Positions 19,494 through 27,303 of a stretch of DNA of 27,303 nucleotides are shown piece after piece. Positions within the stretch are counted from its first letter, which is position 1, and each line of letters starts with the position of its first letter. The notes below the pieces were generated by a model that was not told where the DNA came from, did no database searches, and worked only from the letters and a program-made list of their open reading frames with translations. Position numbers and translations under genes: made by a program. This DNA is from a virus: positions 1-27,303 of the IMG/VR virus record IMGVR_UViG_3300031974_003072. One strand, 5' to 3'.

Positions 19494-21774
19494 CGCAGTC
19501 ATCATCCTCAAAATCTTCTTCTACGCCTGTACCTTCTGCATAAGGGTGTGCAGGCTCTTCAAAATCATCAGTAGCACCATCATAAGTATTAAAGTAATAT
19601 AATTGTTTACCTCCATACTTATAAAACATTAACATATGTTGTAGCATTAAGCTCATAGGTATCTTTTCATCTTCAAAATGAACAGGGTTATAAGATGTAT
19701 TAACACTTATACCTTGATCTACATATTTCTGTAAAACGGCCATAATTTTTAAGTATCCTTCTGGTGACTTCTGGTCCCATAGTAACTCATATTTGTTCTT
19801 TAAATGGTGTATTCCAGGAACCACTTGCTTTAGTATACCATCTTTACTTTGCTTTACAGAGACTAAAGCTCTAGGGGGCTCAATACCGTTTGTAGAGCTA
19901 GATACCTGGCTAGACGTCTCAGAAGGCATAAGCGCCATAAGAGTACTATTAGATATACCAGAGAATTTTAACTGTTTTCTTAGCTCATCCCATGGCATTC
20001 TTTCTTTATGCGGTATTAGTTCATCTACATCTTTCTTGTAAGTCATGTTAGGAGTAATACCTAAATGATATTTTGTTTCCATAGAACCAGGACACATACC
20101 TTGTTCTTGAGCTAGGTCAGCAGATGCTTTAATTAAATAGTAAGACCAGGCTTCTGCCCATTCATCTACCATCTCTAAGTTAGGTTCAGAATATGTCATA
20201 TTATTCTTAGCCATCCAATAAGCAAAGTTAATAATACCAACGCCTAATGGTCTTCTCCACATTGTACCTTTATAAGCTGCAGGGACCGGATAATCTTGGT
20301 AATTGAGTAAGGCATCTAATGCTCTTACTGCTAGGTTACATGGCTTTTCAAAATCTTTAGGTTCTTTAATGTTACCCCAATTAATAGCAGCTAATGTACA
20401 TAATGATATCTCACCATCTTTATCATTAATATCTTCTAATGGGGTAGTTGGAAGATCAATCTCACAACATAAATTACTCATCCTTATAGGAGCTTTCTCC
20501 TTTATAAAAGATCCATGATCGTTAGCATGATCTACATTCATAAGATAAATTCTACCAGTATCTTTTCTCTCTTGCATAAAAGAAGAGAATAAATCTATTG
20601 CAGGTATTTTCTTTTTAGGAATAGAGGTCTTTCTCTCTGCTATTTCATATAGCTCAGTAAATTTTTCTATATCTGTAAAAAACGGCTCATAAAGTTCAGG
20701 AACATCAGAAGGAGAAAAGAGAGTAATATCTTCTCCTGCAAGAAGTCTTTCATAAAATAGTTTATTAAACTGAACTCCATAATCTAGATGTCTTATTCTA
20801 TTATTTTCTGTACCTTTATTATTTTTTAGAACTAATAGATCTTCTACTTCATAGTGCCATATAGGGTAATAAAGGGTAGCAGCTCCTCCTCTCACTCCTC
20901 CTTGAGAGCAAGATCTAACAGCTGATTGAAAGTGCTTAAAGAAAGGTATTACGCCAGTATGAGTAGCATGACCTCCATTGATAGGTGAACCTAAGGCTCT
21001 TATTCTACCTGCACCAATCCCAATACCAGCTCTTTTACTTACATACTTAACTATAGAACTTGCTGTAGCGTTTATACTTTCTAAACTATCATCAGCTTCA
21101 ATAAGAACACAACTACTAAACTGTCTTACTGAAGTTCTAACACCAGCCATGACAGGAGTAGGAAGATTGAGATCAAAGTTAGAAAGAGCGTTATATAATT
21201 CTCTGACATAATGTAATCTATCACCGTTATTATACTTATGGAATAAAGTAGCAGCTATCAGCATAAATGCCATTTGAGGTGTTTCAAATATCTCTTTAGT
21301 AGCTCTATTTTGAACTAGATATTTACCTCTTAACTGCTCCATTGCTGCGTATGTTAAATTTTCATCTTTAGAATGATCAATCCAAGAGTCCATTAAATCA
21401 AACTCTTGTCTAGTATACCACATTAGAAGGTTTTCATCATAGAATCCTAAGTCAACTTTATCTTTAACATGTTCGTATATTGATTCGGGTTCAAAGCTTC
21501 CATAAACTTCTTTACGAAGACTATACGCTATTAACCTACCTGCGACATATTGATAGTTAGGAGTATTTTCTGAGATAAGATCAGCAGCTGCTTTAATAAG
21601 AGTTTCTTGAATCTCTATAGTAGTCATACCATCGTAAAATTGTAACTGTGATTTTAACTCTACCTCAGAAGAAGATACACCTGCTAAACCATAGCAAGCA
21701 AACTCAACTACTTCATGCAGTTTTTCTATATTGATGGCTTCTTTTTTACCATTTCTTTTTATTACTTCAATCAT
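19477..21774 (-). CDS. nrdA: Ribonucleotide reductase class Ia, large subunit
   Basis: An N-terminal ATP-cone (residues 1-90) precedes the catalytic barrel with Cys222 (FSSCVL), Asn434-Cys436-Glu438 (SNLCCEI), Cys459 (SLCTLAAIN), the Tyr pair in QLYYFNT, and the C-terminal redox pair in DDCDACKI. 765 aa, full length. Makes deoxynucleotides for phage DNA synthesis with NrdB and the glutaredoxin. Overlaps the nuclease gene at its start by 8 bases. Confidence 0.98.
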   Translation of the reverse strand: MIEVIKRNGKKEAINIEKLHEVVEFACYGLAGVSSSEVELKSQLQFYDGMTTIEIQETLIKAAADLISENTPNYQYVAGRLIAYSLRKEVYGSFEPESIYEHVKDKVDLGFYDENLLMWYTRQEFDLMDSWIDHSKDENLTYAAMEQLRGKYLVQNRATKEIFETPQMAFMLIAATLFHKYNNGDRLHYVRELYNALSNFDLNLPTPVMAGVRTSVRQFSSCVLIEADDSLESINATASSIVKYVSKRAGIGIGAGRIRALGSPINGGHATHTGVIPFFKHFQSAVRSCSQGGVRGGAATLYYPIWHYEVEDLLVLKNNKGTENNRIRHLDYGVQFNKLFYERLLAGEDITLFSPSDVPELYEPFFTDIEKFTELYEIAERKTSIPKKKIPAIDLFSSFMQERKDTGRIYLMNVDHANDHGSFIKEKAPIRMSNLCCEIDLPTTPLEDINDKDGEISLCTLAAINWGNIKEPKDFEKPCNLAVRALDALLNYQDYPVPAAYKGTMWRRPLGVGIINFAYWMAKNNMTYSEPNLEMVDEWAEAWSYYLIKASADLAQEQGMCPGSMETKYHLGITPNMTYKKDVDELIPHKERMPWDELRKQLKFSGISNSTLMALMPSETSSQVSSSTNGIEPPRALVSVKQSKDGILKQVVPGIHHLKNKYELLWDQKSPEGYLKIMAVLQKYVDQGISVNTSYNPVHFEDEKIPMSLMLQHMLMFYKYGGKQLYYFNTYDGATDDFEEPAHPYAEGTGVEEDFEDDDCDACKI

Positions 21775-22174
21775 TTAAAATAACCTTTTCTCTATTAGCT
21801 AAATGTCCTTCTTCAATTTCTTCTTTAGATTGCCCGTGATAGGCTACTGCATGATAATTATTAATCATTAGCTGGTTAAGAGAAAGGTCACTTGACCCAT
21901 CAATAAATAGTTCACCTAAAATTCTTCCGAACTTACCTTTATCATGACTATATAATGTTATTACTTTTGCACTTTCTATTTTTTCTTGTAAAAACTTTTT
22001 AGCTGCTTTACCATATTTCTTTTCTACTAAATCTCTAGTTCTGGATTCTGGAGTATCTATACCATACAATCTTACTCTTTGCTTTTTGTATGTCATTCCA
22101 AAACCTAAATCTATATCTACATCGACGGTATCACCATCAACTACTCTTGTTACGTCTACTCTATATTTGTACAT
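21767..22174 (-). CDS. Staphylococcal-type thermonuclease (SNase)
   Basis: Begins MYKYRVDVTRVVDGDTVDVD; DGDT, then RVRLYGIDTPESR and KGKFGRILGEL supply the Asp, Arg, Asp-Thr-Pro-Glu and Arg of the SNase active site. 135 aa. The start at 22174 has AGGAGATAA in front. No signal peptide, so it probably acts in the cytoplasm, perhaps in host DNA degradation or DNA repair. Confidence 0.9.
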   Translation of the reverse strand: MYKYRVDVTRVVDGDTVDVDIDLGFGMTYKKQRVRLYGIDTPESRTRDLVEKKYGKAAKKFLQEKIESAKVITLYSHDKGKFGRILGELFIDGSSDLSLNQLMINNYHAVAYHGQSKEEIEEGHLANREKVILND

Positions 22175-22175
22175 T

Positions 22176-23192
22176 TTATCTCCTATAAGCTGATAAAGCA
22201 AGCTTTGCTTCTAAGTCTTTTTTACTGTTGTTATCTATAATTAATTTAAGGTCAGCTGCTTTCATCCCGTTCATTATCATATCATTAATATCTTTCTCAG
22301 CTATAAAAGAAGGCCACACACAGACTTTATAACCTAAATCTATAGAGGTATCTATCTTCTTTGTGATTGTCTGTGAGCGCGGTTCGTTATCATATACTAT
22401 TATCGTGTTATCTTTGTTTAGCTCAGGTACTTGACTTAGAGCTTGAATTATATCTGATCCGCATACTGCAATAGAGTTCGGGATAAACATTGAATCAAAA
22501 GGTCCTTCGAATACATATACAGGTTTACTGTAATCTACTCTATCTAAGCCATAAATTTTAGGCTTACTTTCATCCAACAGTATAGTTATATAGCGGATAG
22601 AATCCTTAGAAATCGATCTTCCTTGAAATCCATATAAGTTTTTTTTCTTATCAATAAATGGTATAATCACACGAGGGTCTTTAGTACCTTCTTTAAGTTT
22701 TTCAGGTATTAAATCGTTAACAAAACTAGTAAAATCAGATGTATAAAAAAGGCTAGCATGAAACGGATTAGGTATCATTCTATTTCTAATAAACATCTTA
22801 GCTGAATGACTATGAAGAAGGCTTGATATCTTAGATAATTTCTTTAAAGGCCATAAACCAGTAGTAATCGGTAAAACCTTATTTTTAGGCTCAGACAATA
22901 CATCATCCTTTGTCTCCCCTTCAGAGAGCAATTCGAACATGAACTCTTTATAAAGTAATGGGGAGTGCTTTTTCATGAAGTTAGATAGGTTAGTTCCATA
23001 GCCACAATTATGGCATTTATAAAACCATTTACCTTCTCTTAAATAAAAATAACCTCTAGCTTTAAATTTATTCTTAGTACTATCTCCACAGTCGGGACAA
23101 CGAACATTATAAAGCTTATCAGACTTTCTCTTAAACACAGAGAACTGATTAGACATTAGGTTAATATATTTAGATTCTAGCCACGCAGACAT
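22176..23192 (-). CDS. 61: T4 gp61-type DNA primase
   Basis: A zinc ribbon with Cys32/Cys35 (RCPDCGDS) and Cys60/Cys63 (YKCHNCGYG) is followed by a TOPRIM domain with VYVFEGPFDSMFI (catalytic Glu) and IIVYDNEPRS (Asp). The order and the text NKFKARGYFY match T4 gp61. 338 aa. It makes RNA primers with the replicative helicase. The promoter -10 box ends only six bases before the ATG and no RBS is visible, so the mRNA may be leaderless. Confidence 0.93.
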   Translation of the reverse strand: MSAWLESKYINLMSNQFSVFKRKSDKLYNVRCPDCGDSTKNKFKARGYFYLREGKWFYKCHNCGYGTNLSNFMKKHSPLLYKEFMFELLSEGETKDDVLSEPKNKVLPITTGLWPLKKLSKISSLLHSHSAKMFIRNRMIPNPFHASLFYTSDFTSFVNDLIPEKLKEGTKDPRVIIPFIDKKKNLYGFQGRSISKDSIRYITILLDESKPKIYGLDRVDYSKPVYVFEGPFDSMFIPNSIAVCGSDIIQALSQVPELNKDNTIIVYDNEPRSQTITKKIDTSIDLGYKVCVWPSFIAEKDINDMIMNGMKAADLKLIIDNNSKKDLEAKLALSAYRR

Positions 23193-23198
23193 AGTATT

Positions 23199-23227
23199 AT
23201 TATAGTGGCTTAGGGGGTGAGAATCAA
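23199..23227 (-). promoter_or_regulatory. Strong sigma70-like promoter for primase
   Basis: TTGATT (23227-23222), 17 bases, TATAAT (23204-23199) on the minus strand. Predicted start of transcription is at or within a few bases of the primase ATG. Confidence 0.75.
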
Positions 23228-23640
23228 CTCATATGCATTAATTCACCGGCCATTTGCATAAGGAAGGATATGACCGTAACTGCTCCAATTATGAACCATT
23301 TATATTGTTCAAGAGTAGACATTCTTTCTTCTATAGCTTCAAATCTTTTAGCAGATCTTTCTTCTATTCTATCTAATTTATTAAGAAGCTCTGTATCTTG
23401 TTTAAGATTGCTTCTTCTTAGATCTTCAATATCTTCATGATTATGCTTTAACTCTTCTAACATACGACCCATTCTCTCGTCTTGAACGGCTGCTTTTGAT
23501 TTAAGTTCGCTTGTAAGCTCTGCTATATCAGATATAATACTTTCTGTTCTTGCCATTAACGTTTCTTGAAAACGTAATTCAGCTGCTACAGAATTAACTT
23601 TAGATTCTATCTCCGCGATTTTTTGAGCTTGCGTGGCCAA
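23224..23640 (-). CDS. Coiled-coil protein with C-terminal TM, holin/XhlA-like
   Basis: A long coiled coil (about residues 5-110) ends in one membrane segment (YKWFIIGAVTVISFLMQMAG, about 113-133). The layout is that of XhlA-type lysis proteins, and the next genes upstream in the transcript are a spanin pair, so a holin-like lysis role is likely but unproven. It starts at TTG (23640) with AAAGGA seven bases before. 138 aa. Confidence 0.65.
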   Translation of the reverse strand: MATQAQKIAEIESKVNSVAAELRFQETLMARTESIISDIAELTSELKSKAAVQDERMGRMLEELKHNHEDIEDLRRSNLKQDTELLNKLDRIEERSAKRFEAIEERMSTLEQYKWFIIGAVTVISFLMQMAGELMHMS

Positions 23641-23642
23641 TA

Positions 23643-24161
23643 TTATTCCTTTGGTTCATTAGTGGTTACATTTTTATAATAAATAACTACTTCTTGAACT
23701 TCACGAATATATCTTCGAAGTTCTTGTAAATTAGCTGACATCAATTCATAATCTTGAGTTGAATGCGCGTAAAACACAACATCACCATTATTTAGTTTTT
23801 TCATATCGTCTAGAAATCTATCTAGATATGTATAACCAACAGGCCATTCAGGATTTTCTCTTTCTTCTAACTCACATGACTTAGGTCGTGTTAATTGATG
23901 TGTACCATCTTTTTTAACAATGTGATTACCATTCTCATCAAGTTTCATTACTTGCTTACAAGGGTTTGTAATAACAGCTTCAGAAACTACATAATATCTC
24001 GGAACTCCTAAAGAGATTTCTCTAGGCATTTCTGGATGTATAATTTCTAATTGAATAGGTTTACTTACTACCTCTATTTGTTTAGTAGGTATAAGTGAAC
24101 AACTACTCAGTACTATTACTAGACTTAGGATCGTCGAGTTTGTCAATAACTTTTGTATCAT
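23643..24161 (-). CDS. Outer-membrane lipoprotein, o-spanin (Rz1-like) candidate
   Basis: Begins MIQKLLTNSTILSLVIVLSS followed by Cys21, a typical lipoprotein signal with lipobox LSSC. The mature part is 150 residues, longer than most Rz1. The start overlaps the end of the i-spanin-like gene by 59 bases in another frame, the usual Rz/Rz1 arrangement. It would join the inner and outer membranes at lysis. Alternative: an unrelated lipoprotein. Confidence 0.65.
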   Translation of the reverse strand: MIQKLLTNSTILSLVIVLSSCSLIPTKQIEVVSKPIQLEIIHPEMPREISLGVPRYYVVSEAVITNPCKQVMKLDENGNHIVKKDGTHQLTRPKSCELEERENPEWPVGYTYLDRFLDDMKKLNNGDVVFYAHSTQDYELMSANLQELRRYIREVQEVVIYYKNVTTNEPKE

Positions 24162-24495
24162 TTTCAATTGTCTCAAATACTTCTTTTGTTGCTTTATTTG
24201 TTCTTAGTTCTATTAGTCCAGGCTTTGCAATTGCTAGCTTATTAAGATCATGTCTTCTAAAAATATCTAAATATTTTTCTTTCTCAGCTTCAATCTGAGC
24301 ATTTTTTCTAGAAAGGTTATTAAGAGCTTTACCTTGTTTCTCAAAACTCTCTTTCATTATTGCCATAGTTTGCTTTTGCTCTTCTACAGCTGCTTCTAGT
24401 TTAATATTATTTGCTTTTAGAGTTTCATTCTCATTATATAACCAATAGCCTCCTAGTCCTAGGACTAAAATTATTGCTATAAAGAATTGTTGCAT
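24103..24495 (-). CDS. i-spanin (Rz-like) candidate
   Basis: One N-terminal membrane segment (residues 3-18, QFFIAIILVLGLGGYW) followed by a long periplasmic coiled coil (about 22-90), the hallmark of Rz. 130 aa. It overlaps the lipoprotein gene and is coupled to its upstream neighbour. It would span the periplasm with the lipoprotein and fuse the membranes at lysis. Confidence 0.7.
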   Translation of the reverse strand: MQQFFIAIILVLGLGGYWLYNENETLKANNIKLEAAVEEQKQTMAIMKESFEKQGKALNNLSRKNAQIEAEKEKYLDIFRRHDLNKLAIAKPGLIELRTNKATKEVFETIENDTKVIDKLDDPKSSNSTE

Positions 24496-24728
24496 TACTG
24501 TACCTCTATTCTATAATTAAGCCCTGCAGCGCTTCTTATTACAACTCTGTTCTTATCTTTATCTGTAAACATTAATATTTTATCTGTTGTCTTGATAATT
24601 TTCCTAACATTAGTATAGGTTTTATCATCAGCATCTCCCCATTGAGAGTTATAAGACACAGAAACTATATAACGAGTTCTAAATAAATCTAAGAACGAGT
24701 TCCATAAGTTTAATAGCGCTTCTTTCAT
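24495..24728 (-). CDS. Hypothetical protein, 77 aa
   Basis: Begins MKEALLNLWNSFLDLFRTRY; an amphipathic N-terminal helix is followed by a beta-rich domain (IVSVSYNSQWG, ILMFTDKDKNRVVI). No recognised family. TAATG overlap with the upstream gene. Probably a late conserved phage protein. Confidence 0.7.
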   Translation of the reverse strand: MKEALLNLWNSFLDLFRTRYIVSVSYNSQWGDADDKTYTNVRKIIKTTDKILMFTDKDKNRVVIRSAAGLNYRIEVQ

Positions 24729-24991
24729 TACTGAGCTTTATATACTTGGTCTACAAGTTTGGCTTTAACGAGTCTTCTATCTAACTCAATACCAAGCTCT
24801 CTACCTTTTGCTTCTAACTGTACTTTAGTAAGCTTACCTAACTTGGCTTTGCTTATCTTTGTACTTTTTACGGGCTTTACGACCGACTTTGATGTCGTCG
24901 ATACCTTTGTATCCACCACCGGCGATTTCACCTGAGCCGACTGCGTTAGTGGGGGCGTCGGATTCAGGAAGTTCTTTAGCCAATTTAACAT
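24728..24991 (-). CDS. HeH/SAP-like domain protein, 87 aa
   Basis: Starts MLNWLKNFLNPTPPL; a Ser/Thr/Val/Lys-rich linker leads to LGKLTKVQLEAKGRELGIEL, the helix-extended-helix (SAP/HeH-like) pattern found at the ends of phage structural proteins. The start at 24991 is chosen for its GAGGAG RBS. Its first 53 codons overlap the gene at 24834-25028 in another frame. DNA- or protein-binding role is inference. Confidence 0.7.
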   Translation of the reverse strand: MLNWLKNFLNPTPPLTQSAQVKSPVVDTKVSTTSKSVVKPVKSTKISKAKLGKLTKVQLEAKGRELGIELDRRLVKAKLVDQVYKAQ

Positions 24992-25028
24992 AATTTTTCT
25001 CCTCAATAAATTCTAAATAATTTTTCAT
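24834..25028 (-). CDS. Conserved-type small phage protein, 64 aa, dual-coding
   Basis: Begins MKNYLEFIEEKNYVKLAKEL; the middle (APTNAVGSGEIAGG) and basic tail (GRKARKKYKDKQSQVR) have the form of small proteins seen in T4-like virion gene clusters (PTNxxGxGxIAG plus a basic end). AGGA of the upstream gene's last codons serves as RBS seven bases before the ATG. It shares 158 bases with the HeH gene in a different frame; this stretch has raised G+C, as expected if both frames are constrained. Confidence 0.65.
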   Translation of the reverse strand: MKNYLEFIEEKNYVKLAKELPESDAPTNAVGSGEIAGGGYKGIDDIKVGRKARKKYKDKQSQVR

Positions 25029-25032
25029 AGGT

Positions 25033-25431
25033 TTATCCTAATTCTTGTTGTAAAATCTCTGCTACTTTAATATTTTGTTTAATATTATCAGTAACAATAT
25101 CTTTTACTGGAAGTCCTATCTTAGGGACTAAATCCGGGCATCTGTTTAAATATTTAAGAAATGGAATTATTTCACCATGATACCCATCAAGCTTCAAAAA
25201 CAATAAACGTGTTCCTGCCTCTTGACCAAACTGGTTATAAATCACAATAATATGATTCATTATTAATCTGTACTTCAGTATGTCAGTTTCTCTAAATTTA
25301 TTAAGTAATCTTTTTATATACTTAAATCGTTTTAGATCATCATAAAATTCAAGTGTATCTGTGCATCCAGGATTATCGTAATTCTTGGCGGCGTATAAAC
25401 TTGCGTTAGCTGAGTGTAAAATTTCAACCAT
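25033..25431 (-). CDS. Hypothetical late protein, 132 aa
   Basis: Begins MVEILHSANASLYAAKNYDN; helical, with basic segment FKYIKRLLNKFRETDILKYR. It resembles a family of unknown function encoded among virion genes of T4-like marine phages. It follows a clear late promoter (25450-25457) and has AGGAAAG as RBS. Confidence 0.7.
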   Translation of the reverse strand: MVEILHSANASLYAAKNYDNPGCTDTLEFYDDLKRFKYIKRLLNKFRETDILKYRLIMNHIIVIYNQFGQEAGTRLLFLKLDGYHGEIIPFLKYLNRCPDLVPKIGLPVKDIVTDNIKQNIKVAEILQQELG

Positions 25432-25449
25432 AAATCTTTCCTATAATAG

Positions 25450-25457
25450 TATTTATA
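25450..25457 (-). promoter_or_regulatory. T4-type late promoter
   Basis: TATAAATA on the minus strand, 19 bases before the start codon at 25431, in a 35-base gap. This is the exact T4 late promoter core. Confidence 0.7.
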
Positions 25458-25466
25458 TTACTAATA

Positions 25467-26081
25467 TTAGAAGGCTGATAATTGAATTCTTTTGATTTCT
25501 GTATTAGATACTGCAACATAAATGTAATTTGAGTCGTAGAACATATCGCCCTGGACTGCTTCAAATGTAGAGTTAACATATGAATTGTTAGCTGGAGTTG
25601 CTGCTCCAGAAAAATTCACCTTAGTCGCTCTGACTGTATTGTATATCGGGTTTTGGATTATATCTTCAGATGAATCAATTGTTATAACAGGAACTCCGTT
25701 CGCATCATTAGCAACGGAACCTTTAATTGATCCATCGAAAGAAAGTTTTAATGTTGAGCTATTAGCTGTGAATACTGCATTAGAACCTACACTACTAATA
25801 GTATTAGCATAAGGTGCAGTATTTGATTGTGATGTTACCCTTTGATCAGCTACGTCGATCTTACTGATTACGGGTGCAGATAAGCTGATTGTTAGTGCGT
25901 TACCGGATATACTCGCTGAAACCGAGTTTGATCCAGTAACCCCTAATGAATTGTAAAAGTTATTAACAGTTACTTTTTTTGTTTCTATTGCTGAAGAATT
26001 GGCTACCTCATCAACAACGACTAGGAGATCATCCCCTGTAACCGAAGTTGTAGCGTTAAGCTCACTTATCTTAGTAGCCAT
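25467..26081 (-). CDS. Virion structural protein candidate, 204 aa
   Basis: Begins MATKISELNATTSVTGDDLL followed by VVVDEV, a start often seen in tail-fibre or neck-type proteins of marine myoviruses (KISEL...T...DDLLxVVD). The rest is Ser/Thr/Asn-rich and beta-strand rich, with no charged clusters, as in extended virion proteins. No specific virion part can be assigned. Followed by the late operon at 25431. Confidence 0.65.
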   Translation of the reverse strand: MATKISELNATTSVTGDDLLVVVDEVANSSAIETKKVTVNNFYNSLGVTGSNSVSASISGNALTISLSAPVISKIDVADQRVTSQSNTAPYANTISSVGSNAVFTANSSTLKLSFDGSIKGSVANDANGVPVITIDSSEDIIQNPIYNTVRATKVNFSGAATPANNSYVNSTFEAVQGDMFYDSNYIYVAVSNTEIKRIQLSAF

Positions 26082-26093
26082 TATAAAATCCTA

Positions 26094-26606
26094 TTAACTA
26101 TCAGCAAATTCTGTATCGTCACCGAGTGATCCATCACCTGATTGTTCACCTATATCACCAGAAATGCCACCAGCTACTAATACTTCGTATTGTACTCTAC
26201 CAGCTCTTCCGCCTGATCCAGGCATTCTTCTTACCCAACCAGTATGACCGGCGCCTTGTGTTACGCCAACCTCATCAGTATCGACACCAAAGACAGCTTC
26301 AGGGTTACCTGAAATATTACCTTTATGTACTTCTGATACTGTTAGTGATTTAGGTTTCTCAGATAATGCATATGCATTGGTTGCTCCAACAGCTGCAATA
26401 GTACCACCAGCTGTTCCTGCAATTACTTGTGCAACTGTATTTGATGTAATAGACTTAATTAAAAAATTATCATCGTTAGCTACGATATAATTTCCTACTT
26501 TTGCTTCTGTATCAAATAAAGTTGATGACCCAGTCACTAAGCCGTTAGCAGCAATAGTTACTGTACCTGTTGATGCTTTATCGTCTTTGTTTCCCCAAAG
26601 TGCCAT
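26094..26606 (-). CDS. Virion structural protein candidate, 170 aa
   Basis: Begins MALWGNKDDKASTGTVTIAA; Gly/Ala/Val-rich beta protein with HTGWVRRMPGSGGRAGRVQY near residues 121-140, a pattern known from conserved structural proteins of T4-like marine phages. Acidic C-terminus. RBS AGGAG; a GATAAATA late-promoter-like element lies 20 bases upstream. Confidence 0.7.
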   Translation of the reverse strand: MALWGNKDDKASTGTVTIAANGLVTGSSTLFDTEAKVGNYIVANDDNFLIKSITSNTVAQVIAGTAGGTIAAVGATNAYALSEKPKSLTVSEVHKGNISGNPEAVFGVDTDEVGVTQGAGHTGWVRRMPGSGGRAGRVQYEVLVAGGISGDIGEQSGDGSLGDDTEFADS

Positions 26607-26625
26607 ATCTTTCTCCTATATGTTC

Positions 26626-26633
26626 TATTTATC
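26626..26633 (-). promoter_or_regulatory. Possible late promoter (NATAAATA)
   Basis: GATAAATA on the minus strand, 20 bases before the gene starting at 26606. It overlaps the stop region of the preceding gene. Confidence 0.5.
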
Positions 26634-27153
26634 TAGACTTACTAATCAAGTGTCTTAATAAATCTAGTTTATCAGAACTTTTAGTTAAATCTTCCCCTAA
26701 CTCTTTTTTTCTTTTAGCAACAAGTTTTTCAATTTCTTTTTTAGACATGTTGCCGCCTTTGACTTCAATGTAATCTTCTACACCTTCTTTAATTTTTTTT
26801 GAAGCTGCATGATCTTGAGCCATTTTAATTAACCCATCGTGCTTATGTAGATCATATTTTCCGTCTGATCCTTTTTTATACTGATGAAACATTAAATGTT
26901 TAGTGTTAACTTCTCCTTTTCCATTTTTAGGATAAATACCTTTAGCTATTCGAGCCTTTCTATCTGAAACTGAAGAAATTTCTTCTGTAGTATATTCAAC
27001 CTCTTCAACTCTTATAGAACTAGCTCCAGCTTTTCTTAACTGGTCTTGCTTCTTAGCAAGTTCTTGTTCATCTCTTGCATATCTATAAGTTCTTCTTCCA
27101 TCTGCTGTTACTGCAGCGATTTTTTTGGGTTGATCAAATGCTTCTTTAATCAT
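26629..27153 (-). CDS. Hypothetical protein, 174 aa
   Basis: Begins MIKEAFDQPKKIAAVTADGR; highly charged, Lys/Glu-rich with helical segments, probably nucleic-acid or virion associated, but no family recognised. The start overlaps the previous stop (TAATG), and GGGAG serves as RBS. It lies among virion-type genes. Confidence 0.7.
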   Translation of the reverse strand: MIKEAFDQPKKIAAVTADGRRTYRYARDEQELAKKQDQLRKAGASSIRVEEVEYTTEEISSVSDRKARIAKGIYPKNGKGEVNTKHLMFHQYKKGSDGKYDLHKHDGLIKMAQDHAASKKIKEGVEDYIEVKGGNMSKKEIEKLVAKRKKELGEDLTKSSDKLDLLRHLISKSR

Positions 27154-27303
27154 TATTTCTCCCTGTATGTACCGCCGATATGACCTGTTGCTTTTTCATA
27201 GTCTCCGGCTGTAAAAGCTTTTTCAGCTTTCTTTCTTTCTGTTTTATTTTCGTGTGATCTAATTCTATCTGCTAGATCATCTTTGTATTCGTTTGATTCT
27301 TTT
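27153..27303 (-). CDS. C-terminal part of an unidentified protein (partial, cut by window edge)
   Basis: The last 49 residues are visible, ending GHIGGTYREK; very charged (KTERKKAEKAF). The 5' end lies outside the window. Coupled by TAATG to the next gene. It resembles small charged proteins next to T4-like virion genes; not assigned. Confidence 0.65.
   Translation of the reverse strand, partial: KESNEYKDDLADRIRSHENKTERKKAEKAFTAGDYEKATGHIGGTYREK

Overview
The window looks like part of the genome of a marine T4-like myovirus. It carries a T4 gp61-type primase, a T4-type RNase H, NrdA and NrdB with a glutaredoxin, a phage PhoH, an Rz/Rz1-like lysis cassette, virion-type proteins and candidate T4-like late promoters (NATAAATA). 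It also carries marine-phage accessory genes: ribosomal protein bS21, a 2OG-Fe(II) oxygenase, a staphylococcal-type nuclease, a c-type cytochrome, an epimerase and several glycosyltransferases. Base composition is AT-rich. The host is not shown by the sequence; a low-GC marine Gram-negative such as SAR11 is a guess.

Layout. From about 27.3 kb down to 3.33 kb almost everything is on the minus strand, tightly packed with ATGA/TAATG overlaps. 27.3-24.5 kb: virion-type and unknown late genes. 24.5-23.2 kb: spanin pair and a coiled-coil/TM holin-like protein. 23.2-21.8 kb: primase and nuclease. 21.8-15.9 kb: nucleotide module (nrdA, an inserted PRMT-like methyltransferase, nrdB, cytochrome c, zinc ribbon, GIY-YIG protein, glutaredoxin). 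15.9-10.3 kb: glycosyltransferases, small proteins, RNase H, nucleotidase. 10.2-8.1 kb: PhoH, PD-(D/E)XK nuclease, metalloprotease. 7.8-5.4 kb: sugar genes and bS21. 5.4-3.3 kb: small genes and a 2OG oxygenase. 600-1 bp: three complete minus-strand small genes and the start of a fourth.

The region 600-3330 is different and is the most interesting part. It holds (a) two small plus-strand membrane-protein genes ending at an intrinsic terminator; (b) on the minus strand, a roughly 720-nt GC-richer non-coding RNA gene with its own sigma70-type promoter and intrinsic terminator, whose last hairpin before the terminator displays an anti-Shine-Dalgarno loop (CCUCCUUAUUA) perfectly complementary over 10 nt to the ribosome binding sites of three genes in the window; (c) a plus-strand cassette of 853 consecutive bases without a single C, containing two genes whose proteins therefore lack Ala, Pro, Thr, His and Gln, bounded by two perfect 37-bp copies of a promoter/palindrome element; and (d) an array of nine AGTCTCC repeats in both orientations, some one helical turn apart, forming strong hairpins.

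Working together (inference): host-type promoters (TTGnnn-N16/17-TATAAT) drive the accessory block and several replication genes, some with almost no leader. The anti-SD RNA and the phage bS21, which in bacteria sits next to the 16S anti-SD, could both bias translation initiation. The very acidic C-free product looks like a possible DNA-mimic counter-defence protein, encoded in DNA that cannot contain any palindromic restriction site with a G:C pair. No tRNA, CRISPR array or insertion sequence was seen.
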